A DNA stretch of 8,761 nt, from positions 1 to 8,761 of the forward strand of contig DLGN01000156.1 of assembly GCA_002482715.1 (NCBI GenBank), written 5' to 3'. Made by a program: the position numbers and the translations under genes. Every line of letters starts with the position of its first letter. Position 1 is the stretch's first letter. Source of the stretch: Oxalobacteraceae bacterium UBA7693. Lineage in GTDB: Bacteria; Pseudomonadota; Gammaproteobacteria; Burkholderiales; Burkholderiaceae_D. This document shows positions 1-7,133 of this stretch, one piece after another. The notes below the pieces were generated by a model that worked only from the letters and a program-made list of their open reading frames with translations, had not been told where the DNA came from and made no database searches.

Positions 1-379
1 CAGCCTGATGACAAGCCTGAATCGCGGCCGTGATGGCAGGATACATATCCAATGCTTGTTTGGTCGGGGTCGCCAAATTTGCCTGCAACTCGAAAGAAAC
101 CCAGGCTTTCACCTGTTGCAATTCACATGGCTTTGCACCGTAACTTGTGATCAAAAAATCTTGATCTCGGAATACCAAAGGCTGGGCAAATCTATCCACA
201 ATCTTTTGTGCTGCACCCCAAGGATCTGGCATCAAGCTATCTTTGTTGGTATCAGGATTTTCTGGAACCGCTTCTGCCATTCCCGCGCTCAGCAATGACA
301 CGCTAGCCAGAGAAGTATCGCGTAGGAAGCGACGACGAGTGGATTCATTCGCCGTATCTGTGATTGTTTTTATACGCAT
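1..379 (-). CDS. GH28 polygalacturonase-like enzyme with Tat signal (partial, 3' end outside window)
   Basis: This is the N-terminal 126 codons of a predicted exported pectin depolymerase; the gene continues past the left edge. Seen: residues 14-20 read TRRRFLR, a good match to the twin-arginine motif (S/T-R-R-x-F-L-K), followed by a hydrophobic stretch and AGMAEA at 32-37, so export through Tat is likely. Residues 75-83 (FLITSYGAK) and 113-126 (YPAITAAIQACHQA) resemble the opening of GH28 parallel beta-helix proteins, where a D/S-Y/F-GAK strand precedes an A-I-x-A-A-I-x-A-C helix. The catalytic Asp and His motifs would lie outside the window, so GH28 membership rests on this short match plus the neighbours. 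The ATG at 379 overlaps the TAA of the upstream GH28-CE8 gene by one base (TAATG), with GGGAG 7 nt ahead, implying translational coupling. Exo- versus endo-action, or rhamnogalacturonan specificity, cannot be decided. Confidence 0.8.
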   Translation of the reverse strand, partial: MRIKTITDTANESTRRRFLRDTSLASVSLLSAGMAEAVPENPDTNKDSLMPDPWGAAQKIVDRFAQPLVFRDQDFLITSYGAKPCELQQVKAWVSFELQANLATPTKQALDMYPAITAAIQACHQA

Positions 380-3189
380 TACTTGACTCCCGTTGGCATC
401 GTTTTTTGACTGTCTGCAGATGGCTGCAAAGGTGCATGCGTATTATTAAATTCGGACAAAAAGATACCCGAGCTTACGGGCGACAAATTATCCAACCTGT
501 CATACCCAAGATGTTGGATTGGTTGCAATCCCACTTGCGTCAAATTGCGCCAGTAATCCGCCACTGAGAATTGCACAGGCCGAAAAGCCAGACTACCTTT
601 TTTATTCCAATCAGCCCACGGATGCTGGGGATGAATATGTTGACCGATTTTCGAATTGAGAATGACCGTCTTACCAACGGTTTCTAAAACCTTTTTCGAG
701 ATAGTGCCTACCGGAGCCTGATAGCCATCAACATCGCTCAACGTGCAGCGATAGGATGCGACGTTAATTGTCGCGTATGGCGTACATTTTTGGGTGTGGA
801 ACCATTGACGTCCTAAATAAAATTTACCGGCAAGCGCGTTCGCACTACCATCATGGGTAAAGTTCACTTCATTAAAGACGAAACCATACGGTGTACGCAC
901 ATTGGTATTCGGTGCTGTCACGTAAGAGGTCGAGCGATCACCTAAAGATTTAATCTCAGAGCGATAGAAATACGCCGTCGTGTCGCCAAAGATAAAATCC
1001 ACGTTTCCCTCAACATAGGAGCGATGAAAGAAACTACGCGCTGTATGCGCAATCGCACTTGATTTCAAAAACAAAGTATCTTGAAATCCGAGTACACGTA
1101 CATTTTCAAATTGCACTTTATCCGCACCTTCGACCATCAAGGCAACCGCTTGATGTTGGACCACCACGACTGGAGCAGTTCCGGCAGTTGCACCGCAGAC
1201 GGTATTAGGACATTCTGCCTTCGTATCGACCTGATCTTTGTTGTAGGTGTTTTGGAAAGTGATATTTTTTGCTTGGAAGCCATGTCCACGTATCCATGCA
1301 ATCGCCGAGCCGCTAGTGCCGATCACGGGTCGATCTTTCAGCGATGCATACATCTCTTGAATGCTGCTGTCCACTTGTGCAAATTGGGTGCCATAACGAT
1401 GAACATAGGCGGTGCCCAAAAGTGCTGCATGGGCGCTGGCGGCGATCTTGGTTTTCGTCGCATCGCTCTCATTTGAATACACAGTGATCGGCAATGCCGT
1501 CGTTGGTACGTACAGCAATTCTTGATACGTTCCTGGCTTAAGCAAAATAAAGAGTCGTTGCTTACTCGATTGTGCAGCCACTAGTCGACGACCATCCAAC
1601 AACGCTTGGTTGATCGCGGCCTGTACAGTATTAAAACGGGTTTTACCATCGGCGACGGCATTTGCATCCACCACATAATCGATTGGCAAATTGGCGGCCT
1701 TCACCAAATTGTCTTCAAGAGGATTCCACGGGTCGGTCAATGGTTTGTCGGCTGGACCTGTGGTGCGTAAGACATTTTCTAGCGTGTAGGCTTGTGCCTG
1801 CTGGCTAGTTAATTGAGGTCGGAAGTTAACCGGTGTGTGCGCTGGAAATTCAGCAAAACGATGCTCACAGTTTGCAGCAATCGCCGTGTTCCAAACGATA
1901 TTGTCCGCGTTCTCGGCGACGGTGATTTTTTTCTGATCAATATTCAGATTTGCAAACTGAATCAATTGCGGTGAATTAGCAGCGATGCTGCTTTGCCTAA
2001 ATTCAAGCGACATCGGGTGGGCTGCATCGTAGGCGCGTAATACGATACGTCCGGGGCTAAGGCTATGAACGCGGTCAAACACAATGTCGCGATACAGTGG
2101 AATCTTGTCACCCAAGGCTTTTTGATCGTAACGCGTGTCTAAATCAATCGGACGCTTACTATTGCGTATGCAAACATCTTCATAACGCACTTGTTCGACC
2201 ACACCGCCACGCGACACATCACTCTTAATTCGCAATCCTGAGGTGGTGCCATCTAAACTCAGGTTTCTCACCAAAATACGTCGTACTCCGCTATTGGTTT
2301 CACTCCCAATCGACATCCCATGGCCACTATAAAAATGGTTGTTGATGATAGAGACATTCTCAGTTGCGCCACTATTGCCGCCTTTGATCGCGATATTGTC
2401 GTCACCGGTACGAATATAGCTATGCGCTATCGTGATATTGCGTGAAGAGATGGGATCAATGCCATCGGTATTGCGTGCATCAGATGGCGTATCAATTTTG
2501 ACACCCCAAGCCGTAAAACCATCAGACTGACTCACGGTGACATGAAAATTCGGCGAGTTACGCAAACGTATGCGATAAAAAGTAATGTCCTGCGATTTCT
2601 TAATTTCGATTAAGCGCGGAATATTGTGTTCATTTTTTTCACGCTGTGCTCGGCGCGCCATTTGCCACCAGCTTTCCATCTTGCCCAGCACAAGTTGCCC
2701 GCCTTGTCCGTCGATCACACCATCACCATAAATGCCACTACCATTGGCCTTCTCGATGGTGATAAATGGCATGCACGTGCGTCCTTTCTCAGCATTGACA
2801 CCGCAAGTTCTCTCGCCTTTGTCATACAAGTTCGCATCCGTACTCGCATACAAAGTGGCATCACGATCAACAATCAGTCCAACGCCGCTTGGAATCTGCA
2901 AGGGACCAGAATGGAAGCTATCTTTCTCATTATTCGCTGCAAGTTGTACCGCCTGCCCTGCTGGGCAGGCATTCAAAGCGGTCTGAATTTTTGCTGTATC
3001 TAATTGACGTAATCCCTCGGCATACACTTGCGTTGCGGTGAGTACGGTACATACCGCTGGCATACGTGGTTCACTGACCTGTCGCATATCTTGTGCCTGC
3101 GATGTTGGAACATACACTGTGCTAGCAAGCGTAAAAAGGAATAAACCATGAAGCTTTGATTTTTTATTCATTTGATTAATTTTCTTCAT
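379..3189 (-). CDS. Secreted GH28 polygalacturonase - CE8 pectin methylesterase fusion
   Basis: This 936-residue exported protein carries two pectin-degrading domains. A Sec-type signal peptide with Lys-rich N-end and hydrophobic core ends near TSQA/QD at 29-34. Residues about 40-455 form a GH28 beta-helix with all hallmark motifs: NTDG at 240-243, GDDN at 262-265 (catalytic Asp residues D242, D263, D264), GHG at 289-291 (H290) and RIK at 320-322. After a linker with DPWNP near 486-490, residues about 503-905 form a CE8 pectinesterase: Q680 in QAVAL, GFQDTL at 701-706 (D704), GNVDFIFG at 728-735 (D731) and LGRQW at 792-796 (R794, W796; the usual form is LGRPW). Both active sites look complete. 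The family reactions are methyl-ester removal and hydrolysis of alpha-1,4-galacturonan. The ATG at 3189 is preferred over the in-frame ATG six codons later because GGAG lies 10 nt ahead. It sits 5 nt after the acetylesterase gene and overlaps the next gene by 1 nt. Each half is a normal domain length, arguing for a genuine fusion rather than a lost stop, although a sequencing error cannot be excluded from sequence alone. Confidence 0.93.
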   Translation of the reverse strand: MKKINQMNKKSKLHGLFLFTLASTVYVPTSQAQDMRQVSEPRMPAVCTVLTATQVYAEGLRQLDTAKIQTALNACPAGQAVQLAANNEKDSFHSGPLQIPSGVGLIVDRDATLYASTDANLYDKGERTCGVNAEKGRTCMPFITIEKANGSGIYGDGVIDGQGGQLVLGKMESWWQMARRAQREKNEHNIPRLIEIKKSQDITFYRIRLRNSPNFHVTVSQSDGFTAWGVKIDTPSDARNTDGIDPISSRNITIAHSYIRTGDDNIAIKGGNSGATENVSIINNHFYSGHGMSIGSETNSGVRRILVRNLSLDGTTSGLRIKSDVSRGGVVEQVRYEDVCIRNSKRPIDLDTRYDQKALGDKIPLYRDIVFDRVHSLSPGRIVLRAYDAAHPMSLEFRQSSIAANSPQLIQFANLNIDQKKITVAENADNIVWNTAIAANCEHRFAEFPAHTPVNFRPQLTSQQAQAYTLENVLRTTGPADKPLTDPWNPLEDNLVKAANLPIDYVVDANAVADGKTRFNTVQAAINQALLDGRRLVAAQSSKQRLFILLKPGTYQELLYVPTTALPITVYSNESDATKTKIAASAHAALLGTAYVHRYGTQFAQVDSSIQEMYASLKDRPVIGTSGSAIAWIRGHGFQAKNITFQNTYNKDQVDTKAECPNTVCGATAGTAPVVVVQHQAVALMVEGADKVQFENVRVLGFQDTLFLKSSAIAHTARSFFHRSYVEGNVDFIFGDTTAYFYRSEIKSLGDRSTSYVTAPNTNVRTPYGFVFNEVNFTHDGSANALAGKFYLGRQWFHTQKCTPYATINVASYRCTLSDVDGYQAPVGTISKKVLETVGKTVILNSKIGQHIHPQHPWADWNKKGSLAFRPVQFSVADYWRNLTQVGLQPIQHLGYDRLDNLSPVSSGIFLSEFNNTHAPLQPSADSQKTMPTGVK
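387..391 (-). promoter_or_regulatory. Ribosome binding site of the Tat-exported GH28 gene
   Basis: GGGAG on the minus strand lies 7 nt ahead of the ATG at 379 and inside the last codons of the upstream gene. It supports that ATG as the true start even though it overlaps the preceding stop codon (TAATG). Confidence 0.6.
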
Positions 3190-3194
3190 GTCGA

Positions 3195-4043
3195 TTATTC
3201 TCCAGCTAGTTTGAAGAACACACTGATGGCCGCAACATGTTCACGCAGTTGACGTTCAACCATACTGGCAAAGTAGGCTGAGCCTTTGACACCGACATGC
3301 GTACGATCAAAAGCCGATTTCGCTGCACCTTGTGGTTCTAGTTTATTTGGATCCGACGAGGCATTCGCCTCAACTTTTGGCGGCGGTGGTGCAACCGCCA
3401 AGGTATCAGCCTCAGCTTCCCCCATCGCTTGCACGGCAGCGTGACTTTCTGCATTCAGTGGTAACAGCACAGCCTGCGTTTGCTGCGCTACTTTTTCAAT
3501 GGCGTCTGCCCAAGGTTTTAAATTATTTTCTAGTACGCCATTACGAAAACTACGACGTGTCAGTGGAGTGAGCAAAACAGGCACACCGCCCCATTGCTTT
3601 ACCTCGTTCACATAGCGTGCCATGTTCACCGGAAACTCTGTCACCAAATCAGTTGAACGCCCGGGCTTGCCCGGTTGATCATTGTGGCCAAATTGAATCA
3701 AAACATAAGTTGCAATACCGCCACTAGCCGATTGCGTCAACAATTCTTGCACACGATTCCATAAACCTTCCGCTCGAAAACTACCCGAGCTACGGCCACC
3801 GCGCGCCAAATTCACACAATCAACTTCTGATTTAAAACGCGCGCATAGGGCATCGCCATAACCACTTTTTGTCGCCATAGTCGAGTCGCCTACGAGTATC
3901 ACTCGCAATTGAGGATTTGCTACCGTGGTTTGCATTTGAGCGTTGACGACAGTGCTCGCAACCAGCGCGACACTAAAGCTACTAACACGAAGAAAAGTAC
4001 AGAGAAAAGTACGAAGACGACTTGTAAAGAAGAGATGTTTCAT
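3195..4043 (-). CDS. Secreted SGNH-fold acetylesterase, CE12-like (rhamnogalacturonan/pectin acetylesterase)
   Basis: This 282-residue exported esterase probably removes acetyl groups from rhamnogalacturonan or homogalacturonan so the downstream GH28 and CE8 enzymes can act. A signal peptide spans about 1-36 (hydrophobic core, then VVNAQ). SGNH blocks are visible in order: GDST at 52-55 with nucleophile S54, RGGRSSGSF at 81-89 (oxyanion Gly), GHNDQ at 119-123 (oxyanion Asn), and DRTHVG at 246-251, the C-terminal DxxH with D246 and H249. The GDST and GHNDQ forms are typical of the YesT/RhgT-like CE12 group. Odd feature: residues about 207-243 form a low-complexity Ala/Glu/Pro-rich insert, including PPPP, just before the catalytic DxxH. 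The gene lies 5 nt upstream of the fusion enzyme and is separated from the receptor gene by a terminator. Its ribosome binding site is poor (GGA about 7 nt ahead). The fold is certain; the exact substrate is inferred from the family and neighbours. Confidence 0.88.
   Translation of the reverse strand: MKHLFFTSRLRTFLCTFLRVSSFSVALVASTVVNAQMQTTVANPQLRVILVGDSTMATKSGYGDALCARFKSEVDCVNLARGGRSSGSFRAEGLWNRVQELLTQSASGGIATYVLIQFGHNDQPGKPGRSTDLVTEFPVNMARYVNEVKQWGGVPVLLTPLTRRSFRNGVLENNLKPWADAIEKVAQQTQAVLLPLNAESHAAVQAMGEAEADTLAVAPPPPKVEANASSDPNKLEPQGAAKSAFDRTHVGVKGSAYFASMVERQLREHVAAISVFFKLAGE
3200..3203 (-). promoter_or_regulatory. Ribosome binding site of the GH28-CE8 fusion gene
   Basis: GGAG lies inside the last codons of the acetylesterase gene, 10 nt ahead of the ATG at 3189. 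It decides the start in favour of the first of two nearby ATGs and suggests coupled translation with the gene before it. Confidence 0.5.
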
Positions 4044-4119
4044 ATTGAATCCATTGTTGCAATCAAGTCTTCGATTGGCGTTTCACGAAAACCCGACGCT
4101 ATTGTATTGATGCGCAATC
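4044..4119 (-). promoter_or_regulatory. Short leader ahead of the acetylesterase operon; possible weak promoter
   Basis: This stretch lies between the terminator and the acetylesterase start. A minus-strand TACAAT (4101-4106) matches the -10 consensus at five of six positions, but at 16-18 bp spacing the -35 position falls in the terminator stem and reads GCTTTT or GGCTTT, which is poor. I see no GGTNNNACC operator here. The operon may therefore depend on read-through from the receptor gene or on a weak or activated promoter. Confidence 0.2.
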
Positions 4120-4172
4120 AAAAAAAGCCCGGTATCAGTTCGATCAGTGTGATCAATTTGAATACCGGGCTT
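4120..4172 (-). terminator. Rho-independent terminator after the TonB receptor gene
   Basis: Perfect 11-bp inverted repeat: AAGCCCGGTAT at 4125-4135 pairs with ATACCGGGCTT at 4162-4172. Read on the minus strand it is followed by a run of seven T (4126-4120), so it terminates leftward transcription coming from the receptor gene, whose stop lies 36 nt upstream of the stem. The plus strand has no T run after the stem, so it looks one-directional. The 26-nt loop is long and contains a second small inverted repeat (GATCA/TGATC at 4142-4154). Confidence 0.88.
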
Positions 4173-4207
4173 GTCTCATGTCCGAACCTGAAATGTACTA
4201 TCCAAGC

Positions 4208-6916
4208 TTAAAAAGTATAGGTCACACGCGTATTGAAGGCGCGACCGATAGGGCTAGCAGCACTACTTAAATAACCGTTGTAACCACTATGGTTAGTAAC
4301 AGGTGGATTCACGTCAAACAAATTATTAACACCAAACACAATCTTGAAATTCTTAAAGCCTTTGTAGCTCATCGTGAAGTTGTACACGGTGTATTGCTCA
4401 ATGTCGCGATGATACTGTGCAGCTACCAGATTTTGATCGTGGTATCCCGTGTTGTAGTTTTGTGTTAACTGGGAAGTCCAGTCGCCTTTAGACCAGGACA
4501 AAGCCAAATTGTGTTTCCAGCGGAAAGTGATGATCGGCAAACTACTAGTCGTACCATTGCTCGCCAAACCGAAACGGCCGATATTAGAAACAAACTCTCC
4601 GCCCTTCTCTAACTGATTATCAAATTGCGTCAAATACGTACCATTCAACTGTACTTTGAAAGTACCGAAATCCGATTTAGGGAAAGTGTAATTCGTCGCA
4701 ACGTCGATACCAGCGGCTTTTTGCCCGCCCAAATTCATCGTGGTGTTTTTGATGTACAACAATTTACCTGTCGCATCACGCACGAAGAAATCAGCGTACT
4801 TCGTTGGATTTAAGAAGTAAGCTTGTTCAGGCAAGTTCGCCAGCATGTCGTCCATATTCACACGCCAGTAATCGAAAGACATGGTCAGATTTTTCATTGG
4901 CTCTAACACCACACCTAAAGTACCACCAACGGAAGTTTCTGGAACTAATTCTGCATTACTACCCGTTTGTTTTGGTAACTTGACGTTACACACCGTTGCT
5001 GCCACCAAACCTGGTAAAGGCTTACCTGTATTCGCGATTGCCGGGGTCGCACTTGGACACTGCAAAGGATCATCCCAGTTCGATGAAGTGTTGGTGGTTG
5101 CGCCTGGCAGACGATAGCCATAGCGATCAAACAAAGTCGGCGCACGGAAACCAGTGTTTGCCGAGCCGCGGAACATGATCGTGGAATTTGGTTGATAACG
5201 GAAACTCGCTTTAGGATTGAGTGTATTTCCAAAATCACTGAAGTGATCATCACGCAAAGCGAGATTGACGTTCAATGTTTTTGTCACTGGAATTTCCAAC
5301 TCCGCAAACAAAGCTGCCACATTGCGCGAACCCTGACCACGTGATGGCGTCGAAGCAGCATAAGTCGCCGCCAAACCAACATCCGTCTTCACGTCTTCCG
5401 TCGTGTCACGATGAAAATCCGCACCCAATGCCAAACCAACTGAGCCAGCTGACAAGGTCATAATCGGCTTACTCACCGTCAATTCCACACCGGTAAACGT
5501 ACTTTGCGAAACACGTAATTTCTGACCGTTGAGCGAAATACTATCGAGGTAAGCTTTACCTGTGGCGTCTTGAACGCCGAAAGGATTGAGCACACCGCTA
5601 GCAATTCCAGACAATAATTTCGGACCATCCAAAGAACCAGAGTCAAGATAGCCAACGCGATCACTAATACCGATCACCAGACCTGCTTTGTAGTCCCAGC
5701 CACCGATCACACCTTCATCAGAAAAATTTAAGCGCTGATTGATTTGCTCATCTTTCGTGATATACATGCCTGCATCAGCCACGCTCCAAGTCACCAGCAA
5801 AGGCGCGCCATTGGTACCAGCGACTGCGGGAACTCCACCGCTTCCACCCGGATACCATTTGCTTGTCGCTGGCAATAAAGCAGTCACGCCATTCGCCGCC
5901 AGACTCGTGGTTGGAATTTTAGTGCCAAAAATCTGACCTTGACCGCGTGAGTAATCGATAGAAAAGATATGATCATCACTGATTTTTTTTGTCGCTTTGG
6001 CGAAAAACGTTAATTGTTCACGACCATAAATCGCCGTGTTGTAATTACGATTATCAATGACACAGGTATTCTTGCCACCTTGAATTGAGTATGGTGCTAA
6101 GCACCCGCTTGCATAATAAGGATTGGCAGCAGCAAATGATTTATTACTAGGAATAGTGAAGTTTGCGGGGCTGGCAAAACCACCACTTGCCAATGAAGGC
6201 GCGCGCCCAATACTGCTTAATAATTCATTCGATGTGAGCTCAGCACGATCAGAGGCCGCCAAACGACTGCGACGTAATCCATCCATGGTCGCATAAATAT
6301 TCCAACCATCTTTTTGCAAATCGCCAGCACCCACCGTAAAACTCAAACGCTTTTCATCACCACCGCCATCACGTTGCGGGTCAAGAATTTGACCAGTGAT
6401 GGTAGCGCCTTGGAAATCACGCTTAGTGATGAAGTTAACCACGCCACCAATCGCATCGGAGCCATAAATCGACGATGCACCGTCATTCAAAATCTCCACG
6501 CGTGCAATCGCACTCATGGGAATCACATCCAGATTGGCATAACCATCAGCAATCGCTTCGTTTGCGAGACGGCGACCATTCAACAGCACTAGGGTGCGGT
6601 TCACACCCAAACCACGTAAATTGATATTGGTACCAGAGCCTGCATTGGACGGTGCTAAGGAATTTGATTGCGGCAATGCCATCATCAAATCTGCCAAAGT
6701 AGTCATGCCGCGCTTTTCAAATTCTTCACCAGATACGCTGGTGATCGGTAAAGATGCTTCACTTGCCAGGCGCTTGATAGAAGAGCCGGTTACCTCAACG
6801 CGCATGGGTTCTTGCGCGGAAGCTTGTTGCATCAGACCCATGACGGCAATGGTAATTGCGGACAAGGCCAATTGTTTTACTGGTGATTTCTTTGGATTTT
6901 TCATACTAACTTGCAT
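4208..6916 (-). CDS. TonB-dependent outer-membrane receptor, probably for pectin oligosaccharides
   Basis: This is a 902-residue TonB-dependent receptor. A Sec signal peptide (KKSPVKQLALSA, then a hydrophobic core ending ASAQ) is cut near residue 35. Residues about 40-165 form the plug, with VEVTGSSIKR after the mature N-end, NINLRGLGVNRTLVLLNGRR near 98-117, and RVEILNDGASSIYGSDAIGG near 139-158. The rest is a long beta-barrel region ending in TRVTYTF, with the C-terminal Phe expected of outer-membrane barrels. Substrate is inferred from the pectinase genes downstream and the shared operator motif upstream; the sequence itself does not reveal it. I see no N-terminal STN signalling domain or neighbouring sigma/anti-sigma pair, so regulation is likely by the adjacent GntR repressor. 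Start choice: AGGAG lies 6 nt ahead of the ATG at 6916; an in-frame GTG directly before it (6919) is only 3 nt from AGGAG, and a later ATG (6904) is too far. Confidence 0.93.
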   Translation of the reverse strand: MQVSMKNPKKSPVKQLALSAITIAVMGLMQQASAQEPMRVEVTGSSIKRLASEASLPITSVSGEEFEKRGMTTLADLMMALPQSNSLAPSNAGSGTNINLRGLGVNRTLVLLNGRRLANEAIADGYANLDVIPMSAIARVEILNDGASSIYGSDAIGGVVNFITKRDFQGATITGQILDPQRDGGGDEKRLSFTVGAGDLQKDGWNIYATMDGLRRSRLAASDRAELTSNELLSSIGRAPSLASGGFASPANFTIPSNKSFAAANPYYASGCLAPYSIQGGKNTCVIDNRNYNTAIYGREQLTFFAKATKKISDDHIFSIDYSRGQGQIFGTKIPTTSLAANGVTALLPATSKWYPGGSGGVPAVAGTNGAPLLVTWSVADAGMYITKDEQINQRLNFSDEGVIGGWDYKAGLVIGISDRVGYLDSGSLDGPKLLSGIASGVLNPFGVQDATGKAYLDSISLNGQKLRVSQSTFTGVELTVSKPIMTLSAGSVGLALGADFHRDTTEDVKTDVGLAATYAASTPSRGQGSRNVAALFAELEIPVTKTLNVNLALRDDHFSDFGNTLNPKASFRYQPNSTIMFRGSANTGFRAPTLFDRYGYRLPGATTNTSSNWDDPLQCPSATPAIANTGKPLPGLVAATVCNVKLPKQTGSNAELVPETSVGGTLGVVLEPMKNLTMSFDYWRVNMDDMLANLPEQAYFLNPTKYADFFVRDATGKLLYIKNTTMNLGGQKAAGIDVATNYTFPKSDFGTFKVQLNGTYLTQFDNQLEKGGEFVSNIGRFGLASNGTTSSLPIITFRWKHNLALSWSKGDWTSQLTQNYNTGYHDQNLVAAQYHRDIEQYTVYNFTMSYKGFKNFKIVFGVNNLFDVNPPVTNHSGYNGYLSSAASPIGRAFNTRVTYTF

Positions 6917-6922
6917 CACTGT

Positions 6923-6927
6923 CTCCT
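6923..6927 (-). promoter_or_regulatory. Ribosome binding site of the TonB receptor gene
   Basis: AGGAG on the minus strand, 6 nt ahead of the ATG at 6916. Its spacing decides between that ATG and the GTG codon immediately before it. Confidence 0.75.
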
Positions 6928-6978
6928 ACTATTTTTTTAAATTGAAGCCCATCCATCGCCGAGTATTTTCTCTTTGTA

Positions 6979-6989
6979 TGGTGAGACCT
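6979..6989. promoter_or_regulatory. Candidate FadR/GntR operator in receptor leader (TGGTGAGACCT)
   Basis: Matches the FadR-family pattern TGGTNNNACCA at seven of eight fixed positions (last A is T). It lies about 60 bp upstream of the receptor start and shares GGTNNGACC with four other sites in this window. Confidence 0.5.
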
Positions 6990-6999
6990 TAGTCGGAGT

Positions 7000-7052
7000 A
7001 CCTCGCGTACCCGTTGCCGTCGCGACGAAGGGCAGGCTTGCTGCACCGAGGT
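7000..7052. repeat. GC-rich inverted repeat region in the receptor leader
   Basis: ACCTCG at 7000-7005 is the complement of CGAGGT at 7047-7052, enclosing a GC-rich segment that holds a perfect 10-bp palindrome CGTCGCGACG (7018-7027). The flanks on either side are AT-rich. If transcription starts near 7063, this would be a structured 5' leader of the receptor mRNA. No known riboswitch is recognised; the outer stem is short and the loop long, so the fold is uncertain. Confidence 0.3.
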
Positions 7053-7063
7053 CTGACCGGTCA
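7049..7063. promoter_or_regulatory. Candidate FadR/GntR operator upstream of receptor (GGTCTGACC, with overlapping TGACCGGTCA)
   Basis: GGTCTGACC at 7050-7058 carries the same GGTNNGACC core as the other sites. Overlapping it, TGACCGGTCA at 7054-7063 is a perfect 10-bp palindrome. The site starts 7 nt downstream of a candidate -10 element for the receptor gene, a position where a bound repressor would block initiation. Confidence 0.5.
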
Positions 7064-7069
7064 ATTTTC

Positions 7070-7098
7070 ACTACAAATTCTTTACTTGATTAGCGCAA
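7070..7098 (-). promoter_or_regulatory. Candidate sigma70-type promoter of the TonB receptor gene
   Basis: Minus-strand TTGCGC (7093-7098) and TGTAGT (7070-7075) are separated by exactly 17 bp. Each hexamer is a partial match to consensus, so this is a modest prediction strengthened by the operator-like palindromes just downstream. Start point would be near 7063, giving a leader of about 145 nt. Confidence 0.35.
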
Positions 7099-7133
7099 CT
7101 ACTCGTTAATCATGTTTAGCCACACTGAAGCAC

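Noticed and set aside
1081..1476. Plus-strand 131-residue open frame
   Set aside because: Antisense shadow of the CE8 domain, whose catalytic motifs are intact on the minus strand.
4040..4054. Four-codon frame ATG GAT TCA ATA TGA overlapping the acetylesterase start
   Set aside because: Such tiny frames arise by chance; there is no ribosome binding site or other support.
4148..4161. TGTGATCAATTTGA as a CRP site
   Set aside because: Only one half-site matches TGTGA-N6-TCACA, and the sequence is part of the terminator loop.
6594..6992. Plus-strand 132-residue open frame
   Set aside because: Antisense to the receptor signal peptide and plug, no family resemblance or ribosome binding site.
7083..7114. 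GATTAGCG/CGTTAATC inverted repeat as terminator of the regulator gene
   Set aside because: The stem has a mismatch and is AT-rich, and no T run follows on the minus strand.
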